A stretch of 43,469 nt of DNA from Kangiellaceae bacterium (GTDB lineage Bacteria; Pseudomonadota; Gammaproteobacteria; Enterobacterales; Kangiellaceae): NCBI GenBank assembly GCA_016743995.1, contig JADGFG010000012.1:1-43469 (forward strand), in the 5' to 3' direction. The notes under the pieces are model-generated. The model saw only the letters and a program-made list of their open reading frames with translations, was not told where the DNA came from and searched no databases. The position numbers and the translations under genes were made by a program. Positions within the stretch are counted from its first letter, which is position 1. Every line of letters begins with the position of its first letter. Shown piece by piece: positions 36,718 through 43,469 of the stretch.

Positions 36718-37007
36718 AACAGGAACCCTTCGTTTTTAAAGTGTTTTGTCGAGTATAGGATAGTCAGTGAAGATTGAGCCAGACAGTCTTGTCCTGCAGT
36801 GCGAATGATCGTACTAATTCAGATATTTATAACTAATACCAATACTGCCGTAGAGTCCTTATAAATGCTTGTTCTAATGTGAAAGCAGTCACATTAAGAT
36901 CAAAATCTGTTCCGCTTATCTATCAAAGCCACACAAATATCGGAATTTGGTTGGTAAATGGTTATTATAGAGTAATAGTATCACTCAGCTCAGGAGAATC
37001 GAGCGTT

Positions 37008-37568
37008 ATGAATCAGTCCGTTAACGCAGAAAGTGTGAAATTAATGAAAGTAAGCCACTCAAAGTCCAAAATTAGAAACCTGCATAAACCTGTCAGGGCT
37101 AATGGCGAACTTGATAATATGGGTTTATCGGGTAAATTTAAAGGGTTTACCCTGCTGGAGCTTATGGTAACTCTGGTAATTGCAGGTATTCTGGCATCGC
37201 TGGCATTACCGATGTTCACCAGCACATTAGCACGGTCTCGACTTACCTCCCATGCCAACCTGATGATTGGAGCGCTTAATTATGCACGTTCTGAAGCTGT
37301 GAATTTAAACCAGGACGTAACAATCACTATTAACGCTTCCGGTTGGGAAGTTGAAGATGCAGGCTCAAATACATTAAAAAAATATAGTCCTCCTTCGCAA
37401 GATATATTAACTACCGCTTCCAGTGCATCAATTACCTATGCTTCTACTGGATTTCAGACGGTAGCAACCAGTAAAACAATTACTTTTTGTGATCCTGATA
37501 AAAATGGTCGTCAGGTGAGTGTTGCGGTAAGTGGTAGTGTCTCTGTGAGCACTATTACTTGTCCTTAG
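37008..37568 (+). CDS. GspH/FimT-type minor pilin (FimT/FimU-like)
   Basis: First gene of cluster 2. It is a prepilin with KFKG before F-T-L-L-E, the helix LMVTLVIAGILASLALPMF, and a GspH-like globular domain with NYARSEAVNLNQDVTI and a C-terminal FCDPDKNGRQ...TITCP cysteine pair. From ATG 37008 (AGGAG 11 nt upstream) the leader is 46 residues, unusually long and basic. ATG 37119 would give a normal short leader (MGLSGKFKG) but has no visible Shine-Dalgarno. In Pseudomonas the fimT/fimU genes head the minor pilin operon, as here. FimU versus FimT cannot be decided. Cluster 1 has no equivalent. Confidence 0.85.
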   Translation: MNQSVNAESVKLMKVSHSKSKIRNLHKPVRANGELDNMGLSGKFKGFTLLELMVTLVIAGILASLALPMFTSTLARSRLTSHANLMIGALNYARSEAVNLNQDVTITINASGWEVEDAGSNTLKKYSPPSQDILTTASSASITYASTGFQTVATSKTITFCDPDKNGRQVSVAVSGSVSVSTITCP

Positions 37569-37644
37569 TGAAGATGACTGTCTTACGTACAGTTTTGTAA
37601 GGTTGAAGAAATCAGAGCGAAATAATGATTAACGGTATTACCAA

Positions 37645-38220
37645 ATGATAAGAAAACTAAATTTGAATAAACAGAGCGGTGTTTCACTGATTGAAATATT
37701 AGTGACAACGTTGATTCTTGGCATTGGGTTGTTAGGCGTCGCGGCACTTCAGGTGTCGAGCATCTCTGGTAATCAGGAAGGTTTTTATACCTCACAGGCC
37801 ACTTCAATTGCTGAAGACTTTGCTTCTCGAATTCGTACATCAAAGATAAGCTCCATGGTTTATTACAGGCCCGCCGCTGCAACTTACACCACTTATGTTG
37901 CCAGTTATGCCGATGCTAATAGTTTTGCCTGCGCTGGTACGGCACCAAAACAATGCAATGATGCATCAAATGCCTGTTCTTCAGCTGAATTAAAGGAAAA
38001 TGATAAGTGGGAGATTTGCCAGGTTGCTCAAGATACCCTGCCTGACGGAAAAGTAAAAGTTGGTAGACTGGCCAGTAGTAACCGACTGAGCGTGGTGGTT
38101 GACTGGGCTTCAACAACGGGCCGAAAAGACACCGGAGAGAAACAGATTGTTAATGCTAACTGTAGTGCGATAACAGGCAGTATGACGAGAAACTGTGTGA
38201 TTATGGAGATTATGCCATGA
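37645..38220 (+). CDS. pilV: Type IV pilus minor pilin PilV (cluster 2)
   Basis: 191-aa prepilin with a 12-residue leader ending KQSG, then V-S-L-I-E and LILGIGLLGVAALQVSSIS. It is a clear paralog of the PilV at 29967: both carry NQEGFYTSQATSIAE and end ITGS..RNCV. The middle region (about 60-125), with different cysteine positions, diverges most. ATG 37645 has no strong Shine-Dalgarno but overlaps the stop of an eight-codon frame (37625-37648), suggesting coupled initiation. It overlaps pilW by ATGA. Confidence 0.93.
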   Translation: MIRKLNLNKQSGVSLIEILVTTLILGIGLLGVAALQVSSISGNQEGFYTSQATSIAEDFASRIRTSKISSMVYYRPAAATYTTYVASYADANSFACAGTAPKQCNDASNACSSAELKENDKWEICQVAQDTLPDGKVKVGRLASSNRLSVVVDWASTTGRKDTGEKQIVNANCSAITGSMTRNCVIMEIMP

Positions 38221-39041
38221 GTATGAACAGCAGACATAAACTCCAAAAAGCACAAGTTATGATAACCTCCAGACAACACGGTTTTTCACTGGTTGAGTTA
38301 ATGATTGCCGGTATTCTGGGCTTATTATTAATTGGTGGTGTGGTGCAGCTTTTTTTAGGTTCAAAACAGAATTTTACTATGCAGGGGGAGCTGGCAAAAA
38401 TTCAGGAAGATGGCCGACTGGCGCTATCATTTTTAAAAAGAGAAATTGAAATGGCAGGCTCAACTGGCGGAAGTGATACCGGAAGAATTGTTGGCGGGGT
38501 TAATTTTCCAGTGGATTATGCTCTATCAACAGAAGGCGGTGCGGGATCAGATTCTATTGCTGTGATTGTTGTTGATCCGCCAGACAAGAAGGATTGTAAC
38601 GGCGTCGTTGTCGCTAGCGGGAAGGTGATTAATACTTTTAGCGTTAATGCCAGTAATGAGCTGGTTTGTCAGGGCAATGGAGGAGGTGGGGCGCAACCTC
38701 TGATATCTGATGTTGCCAGTTTCCAGGTTTTGTATGGCGTTGAAACAGAAAAAAATTGTCCAGATGGTGTTGTGGGCAGTTATTTGTCGAAATCTCAGGT
38801 TGAAGCCGCAGGCCTTGAAGGGAAAGTACATTCCATCAAGATCGCATTATTGCTGGAGAGTGATGGTAACGTCATGGCAAACGATGCAACTAAAGCATTT
38901 AATGTGTTGGGTACTGCTGTCAGTTTTACCAGCAAAAAAGTAAGAAGACTGTTTCAACAGACGGTCTTTATGCCTAATGCAATGCTTAACAGTATGGTCA
39001 ATGGTACTGATGCCATTAACTGCATTATTCCCGCACCTTAA
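38217..39041 (+). CDS. pilW: Type IV pilus minor pilin PilW (cluster 2)
   Basis: 274-aa prepilin with leader ending RQHG (22 residues, or 8 from the in-frame ATG at codon 15), then F-S-L-V-E and LMIAGILGLLLIGGVVQLFLG. Long identities with the cluster 1 PilW include VLYGVET, CPDGVV and RRLFQQTVFMPNA. Its start overlaps the end of pilV. pilX follows 20 bp later. Confidence 0.93.
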   Translation: MSMNSRHKLQKAQVMITSRQHGFSLVELMIAGILGLLLIGGVVQLFLGSKQNFTMQGELAKIQEDGRLALSFLKREIEMAGSTGGSDTGRIVGGVNFPVDYALSTEGGAGSDSIAVIVVDPPDKKDCNGVVVASGKVINTFSVNASNELVCQGNGGGGAQPLISDVASFQVLYGVETEKNCPDGVVGSYLSKSQVEAAGLEGKVHSIKIALLLESDGNVMANDATKAFNVLGTAVSFTSKKVRRLFQQTVFMPNAMLNSMVNGTDAINCIIPAP

Positions 39042-39061
39042 GAAACAGATTGGAAGAAACT

Positions 39062-39613
39062 ATGAATTTAAAAAAGCAGTCAGGCGCATCTTTGTTTGTT
39101 GCCCTTATTATGTTAATCGTTTTAACGATTATTGGGTTATCAGCGGCTCAACGAAGCAACTTGCAAGAACGAATGGCAACCAATACGCACCTGGATAATA
39201 TGGCTTTTAATGCATCTGAGAGTGCCATTTCTGCATTTTTTCAGGAAGCAAACGATGTCAGTAAATTTAAAGATCCTGATTATGTACTACTAGAGCTGCG
39301 AATGGCTGCCAGAGATGTACATGTTGCGCTGGGTGGGAAAAAGCAAGTTAATAATCTGGGTGTTCGAATGGCTGCGGCTAACCTTGATTCCGATCGTAAT
39401 GGTGGGGTAGTCAGAGCTTCTATTAATGCGAGTATTGTCGATATTTGTGATAAATCCTGTGGCGGTTTTAGTCTGGGTATTTCAAAGCTTGGTGCAAATG
39501 TAGGATGTAATAATTACAAGTTAGAAGGTAAAGGCGAAGTCATAAAGGGAGCTTCTGTGATTAAAACCAGGCAAACAACAATGTGGGCTCGACAGGTTGT
39601 TGCTTGTGGTTAA
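39062..39613 (+). CDS. pilX: Type IV pilus assembly protein PilX (cluster 2)
   Basis: 183-aa PilX-type minor pilin: 8-residue leader MNLKKQSG, then ASLFVALIMLIVLTIIGLSA and the PilX signature SNLQERMATN. ATG 39062 has GGAAG 5 nt upstream; the TTG at 39050 would add four residues and is part of the ribosome-binding region. It is a paralog of the cluster 1 PilX but has the normal short leader without cysteines. Cysteine pair CDKSC in the globular part. Confidence 0.92.
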   Translation: MNLKKQSGASLFVALIMLIVLTIIGLSAAQRSNLQERMATNTHLDNMAFNASESAISAFFQEANDVSKFKDPDYVLLELRMAARDVHVALGGKKQVNNLGVRMAAANLDSDRNGGVVRASINASIVDICDKSCGGFSLGISKLGANVGCNNYKLEGKGEVIKGASVIKTRQTTMWARQVVACG

Positions 39614-39668
39614 ACCTTAATGATATTTACGAAAACAATGACTAGAGAAGTTTGTTGGAGAATGATAA

Positions 39669-42600
39669 ATGAATAAATTTTGTTGCTTCCTGAAAACAGT
39701 AAGTTTGGCCTGTAGTTATATTTTACTGACTATGCAGGCTACGTATGCCGATGATACAGAAGTCTTTTTCCCGCCAGGTACTTCCGGTACAACGCCGAAG
39801 CCGAACGTCATGTTTATTATGGATACGTCGGGCAGTATGCTTTCCGATACGGATTACGATAAAGAATATGATGATTTTCCTAATAGCCGGCTTCAGATAG
39901 TTAAGGACGTGTTAACTGAATTATTGACTGATGTTAAGGATATTAATGCGGGTTTAATGCGATTTATGCCTCGAGGGCATCAGGGGGGCAGTGTTTTACT
40001 CCCCATAGTTGATCTCGACAAGCCAGTAGATGTGCCCTATATCTTTGGAGAGACCAAGGCTGGTAGTGATGATGGTAAGGAAAATAGCAGTGGTAGCGTT
40101 ACTGTAAACAGTAGAACTTTAACGTTAAATGAAGAGCGAAACTCCGTTCGGTTTTCAGATCTTAATATCCCTAATGGGGTAAAGATTAAAAGTGCTCGAA
40201 TATCTTTTGTTGCAAAACAAGATACAGGTGACACCCCAAAATTTCACATCAAAGCACAAATGGGAGATGCGGGTGCCATTCAAACGATTAATAATAATAT
40301 TTCTTCTCGTCTTTACACCAGCAATCATGTTGAATGGCAAATATCTTCCTGGTATTCACAAATGTCTTACAGTACGCCGGACTTAAAAGATATTGTTCAG
40401 CAAGTTGTGAGTTCACCGAGCTGGTGTGGTGGACAGAGTTTATTGTTTACTCTCAAGCGCCCTTCAGGTTCTGGCGAGGTAAAAGCCTATAGTTATGAAG
40501 GTTTTGTTCGATATGTTAAAGATCTGGACGGTGGTTATCCCCGGACGAATATTCTCGCACCTCAACTGCGTATTGAGTATGAAAAAGCGCGCAGTGGTGG
40601 TAATGGTTGTTTTTATAAAGAGACCACTTCGAAGATTAAAATCGCTGAACATGATCTTGAAGAAGATACTAGTACGATCAATTTTCTGGATTTTTATACA
40701 CGTAGCGGCGGAGGGAATAACCAACGTTTTGCACTCGGTTTTAATGATGTTGATGTTCCGCCTAACAAACAGATTCTTGATGCAAAAATATCCCTGGTTG
40801 CTGCGGAAACTTCAGCTTTTTCTGGTGAAACCAATATTTCAGCTGTTAATAATGTTGACCCCGATATTGATGCAACCGCTTTTGCTGCCAGCAAAACATC
40901 CAGTGTCAACTGGTCTGGAATGAGTTTTACTAAGGATAGCTCTTATGAAACCCCGCAGCTGAGTGGAATTGTGCAGACATTGGTTAATAAATCTGGATGG
41001 TTAGCAGATAACCCCATGTTATTTGTCTTCGACGGAGTTTCAGGAGACCAGAGAGCATATAGTTACGAAAAACAAAAAGCAAAATCTGCAGTTTTAAGAA
41101 TAAAATACCGAGACAGCTACTCATCTGGTGATTACACTCACAGACATTTGATGAAACATACCACTAATGGCCTGATTGGCTTAGGTTATACACCGATTGC
41201 AGGCGCATTGAATGAAGCGGTTCGTTACTTTCAGGGGAAAAAGGTTAGGTTTGGTAAAGAAAGATTGCATCGTAGTGGTCGGGGAGCTGAGGCCAGAACG
41301 AGTGGTTCTTCTACCTATACTGGAGGCGTAAAATCAATTCCTTCTGCTTGTCCTGGTGAACGTTTTAATGATTATACCTGTCGAGATGAAAAAATTACCG
41401 GAGAAGCCAAATATGAAGCGCCAGAAGTAAAAGCCTGTCAGAATAATTATATTGTTTATCTGACCGATGGTGCCCCTACTGGTTTCCATAACGGCATCGC
41501 CTCTGATTATACGAGTTGGACTGGTGGGAATATTATAGAAGACTGCCCTGGAGGTAATTGTGTCTGTACCAATGCGACTAACTGCCCGGTTGCACTCACT
41601 AAATATTTGTTTGATCTTGAACTGTCGCCGACACCTTCAGAACCTGGTGGTAATGTTATCACCCGAATGATCGGCTTTACTAACTCAGCCAGTGATTCAT
41701 TAATGTTGGATATGGCAGAGGTTTCTGGTAGTAAGGTGATTAAGGCCGACAATAAAGTTGAGTTACGCTCTGCTTTTGAAGAGGTTTTAAATAATATTGC
41801 AGATGTGACCGGAACATTTGTTACAGCTGGTGTGACGGTTAATCAGAACAATCGTCTGACCCATAGCGATAAGCTTTATTACTCATTATTTACGCCGACT
41901 GCGAATAATGCGTGGCCCGGTAATTTAAAACACTATAAACTCAATGACGGGACAATTTATGGTGTTGATACAGCCGTTTCAGCTGTTGATCCTACTACTG
42001 GTCAGTTTAGAGAGACGACAAAAAGTTTCTGGTCAACCGCTGTTGATGGTAATAATGTTGTTCTCGGTGGTGCGGCAAGTAAACTGCCAAATAAGCGTAA
42101 TTTATATTCAAACCTGAATGGAAGTGTCAACTTGCAGTTAAAAGCGACCGGTAATCAGGTGAGAAGAAGCGGCAGTCCAACGGTTACGAAAGTGGACCTG
42201 GGTGTTACAGATGATACTGAGTTTAAGGAGTCAGTAGACTGGGCTTTAGGTTATGATATTAAAGACGCTACCTATAATATGAATAGTATTACTGCCTCTA
42301 CACCAGCACATAAGATTATGAGTAACCCACTGCACTCGCAACCAACCATTGTGCAATATGATAATGGGGGCACGGCCGGTAATATTGTTTATGTGGGCAC
42401 TAACGATGGTATGTTACATGCGATTGATACAGAAAATGGTGAAGAAAAATGGGCGTTTATTCCCTATGAGCTGTTGTCAAATTTACCGGATATTAAGAAT
42501 AATAACCTTGCAGCCACTGATTTTACTTATGGTTTAGATGGTTCCATAACAACTCATATTGTTGATGCCAATGAAAATGGCGTGGTTGATGGCAGTGACA

Positions 42601-43469
42601 AGGCTTATTTATACGTTGGAATGAGACGGGGTGGTAGTAGTTATTATGCGTTGGATATTACTGATAGAACTGACCCCAAGCTGAAATTTATTATTTCAGC
42701 AAAATCAACGGCTGCTGAGCTGGGAGAGGGGATACTGAAACATTACCCTAAACTGGGGCAGACCTGGTCCAAACCAATTATTGCAAAGATGAAATTTGAT
42801 ACCACTGAAAAACAGGTAATGATTTTTGGTGGAGGATATGATGTTCAGCAGGATATTAATGGCGCACCACTTACGGATAATATTGGAAATACGGTTTATA
42901 TCGCTGATGCCTTAACCGGTGATATGCTCTGGGATGCGACTGATTCTAGCAATACCAGCCTGCTCAGTTTACCAACAGGATCCACTGCTGCCAAACTGGC
43001 TGATGCGCCAATGAACTCAGTCCCCGCTGATATTACTGCAATTGACCTTGATGGTGATAACGCCGTTGATCACTTTTATGTTGCTGATACCAAAGCGCAA
43101 ATTTATCGTTTTGATGTTGATTCGACAGAAATAGACATGACCAGGAAGATAAAAGGTGCTCGTATCGCTTCTTTACAACCTGCTTCTGCAACTCTGGCTG
43201 ATAACAGACGTTTCTATAATTCAGTAGATGCCGCAAAAATTAATGTAGTTGGTAATACTTTTGTGTCTTTATCAATTGGTTCTGGTTTCAGGGCTAACCC
43301 TTTGAATGTCGATATTAACGATCATTTTTACATGATTAAAGATTATTCAGTTTTAAGTGGTGATCCTGACACAAGGTTTAAAATGAACATTACTCTTGCT
43401 AACCTGGCCGATGTGACAGATAAAGTTGGTTTTGCCCTCATTGATGGTAAAACCGATGCTCAGGTTGAT
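39669..43469 (+). CDS. pilY1: Type IV pilus tip protein PilY1 (cluster 2), truncated by window end
   Basis: An open frame of 1267 codons from ATG 39669 to the last base; the C-terminus lies outside the window. Signal peptide (about 1-27) ends near TYA-DDTEVFF, the same mature start as the cluster 1 paralog. vWA MIDAS D52-T-S-G-S56 is followed by an insertion of two related modules (about 150-484), then YLTDGAPTGFH. The propeller carries HSQPTIVQ, VYVGTNDGMLHAID, a DxNxNxxxD-like loop (DANENGVVDGSD) and the calcium loop D1126-LDGDNAV-D1134. GGAG lies upstream (39657-39660). It is the paralog of PilY1 at 32008 with the same architecture, and is co-directional with fimT-pilVWX. Confidence 0.92.
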   Translation, partial: MNKFCCFLKTVSLACSYILLTMQATYADDTEVFFPPGTSGTTPKPNVMFIMDTSGSMLSDTDYDKEYDDFPNSRLQIVKDVLTELLTDVKDINAGLMRFMPRGHQGGSVLLPIVDLDKPVDVPYIFGETKAGSDDGKENSSGSVTVNSRTLTLNEERNSVRFSDLNIPNGVKIKSARISFVAKQDTGDTPKFHIKAQMGDAGAIQTINNNISSRLYTSNHVEWQISSWYSQMSYSTPDLKDIVQQVVSSPSWCGGQSLLFTLKRPSGSGEVKAYSYEGFVRYVKDLDGGYPRTNILAPQLRIEYEKARSGGNGCFYKETTSKIKIAEHDLEEDTSTINFLDFYTRSGGGNNQRFALGFNDVDVPPNKQILDAKISLVAAETSAFSGETNISAVNNVDPDIDATAFAASKTSSVNWSGMSFTKDSSYETPQLSGIVQTLVNKSGWLADNPMLFVFDGVSGDQRAYSYEKQKAKSAVLRIKYRDSYSSGDYTHRHLMKHTTNGLIGLGYTPIAGALNEAVRYFQGKKVRFGKERLHRSGRGAEARTSGSSTYTGGVKSIPSACPGERFNDYTCRDEKITGEAKYEAPEVKACQNNYIVYLTDGAPTGFHNGIASDYTSWTGGNIIEDCPGGNCVCTNATNCPVALTKYLFDLELSPTPSEPGGNVITRMIGFTNSASDSLMLDMAEVSGSKVIKADNKVELRSAFEEVLNNIADVTGTFVTAGVTVNQNNRLTHSDKLYYSLFTPTANNAWPGNLKHYKLNDGTIYGVDTAVSAVDPTTGQFRETTKSFWSTAVDGNNVVLGGAASKLPNKRNLYSNLNGSVNLQLKATGNQVRRSGSPTVTKVDLGVTDDTEFKESVDWALGYDIKDATYNMNSITASTPAHKIMSNPLHSQPTIVQYDNGGTAGNIVYVGTNDGMLHAIDTENGEEKWAFIPYELLSNLPDIKNNNLAATDFTYGLDGSITTHIVDANENGVVDGSDKAYLYVGMRRGGSSYYALDITDRTDPKLKFIISAKSTAAELGEGILKHYPKLGQTWSKPIIAKMKFDTTEKQVMIFGGGYDVQQDINGAPLTDNIGNTVYIADALTGDMLWDATDSSNTSLLSLPTGSTAAKLADAPMNSVPADITAIDLDGDNAVDHFYVADTKAQIYRFDVDSTEIDMTRKIKGARIASLQPASATLADNRRFYNSVDAAKINVVGNTFVSLSIGSGFRANPLNVDINDHFYMIKDYSVLSGDPDTRFKMNITLANLADVTDKVGFALIDGKTDAQVD

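Noticed and set aside
40192-42537. Short frames within the second pilY1 that could suggest it is broken
   Set aside because: I read frame from ATG 39669 to the window end and found it continuous; the short frames are in other phases.

Overview
The window is a low-GC gammaproteobacterial chromosome segment of about 43.5 kb that is almost entirely coding. Gene content and order (lptF-lptG, trmJ-cysE-cysteine desulfurase, xerD-dsbC, recJ, ispB diverging from rplU-rpmA, and murJ/ribF-ileS-lspA-fkpB-ispH leading into minor pilin genes) match free-living Gammaproteobacteria. The ribF-to-pil order is the one known from Pseudomonas aeruginosa. No genus can be named from the sequence alone, and no phage, transposase or CRISPR was seen.

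Left third (1-15.5 kb): an LPS-export permease pair (lptF/lptG); an unrecognised small protein; a 637-bp non-coding stretch with two structured elements; trmJ, cysE and an IscS-type cysteine desulfurase with no iscR or iscU beside it; two identical tRNA-Lys(UUU) genes, each with its own promoter and terminator, bracketing a 74-aa protein; xerD flanked on both sides by copies of a palindromic repeat; dsbC; a Mth938-like protein; acs; an RpfE-like protein; and recJ.

Middle (15.2-29.6 kb): housekeeping genes yacG, ppiC, pckA, ispB, rplU, rpmA, obgE, rpsT, murJ, ribF, ileS, lspA, fkpB and ispH. Bidirectional terminators separate the convergent pairs ppiC/pckA and obgE/rpsT. Promoters with GC-rich discriminators, as expected for growth-rate or stringent control, precede rplU and both tRNA-Lys genes.

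Right third (29.6-43.5 kb): two tandem, clearly paralogous type IV pilus minor-pilin clusters. Cluster 1 is pilV-pilW-pilX-pilY1. Cluster 2 is fimT/fimU-like, pilV, pilW, pilX and a second pilY1 that runs off the window end. A small secreted protein on the opposite strand lies between them. In both PilY1 proteins the N-terminal vWA-like domain is split by about 350 residues that read as two related beta-rich modules carrying a conserved cysteine pair. The minor pilins would prime pilus assembly, and PilY1, with its vWA head and C-terminal calcium-binding propeller, would be the tip adhesin or mechanosensor. This duplicated tip system is the most interesting part of the window.
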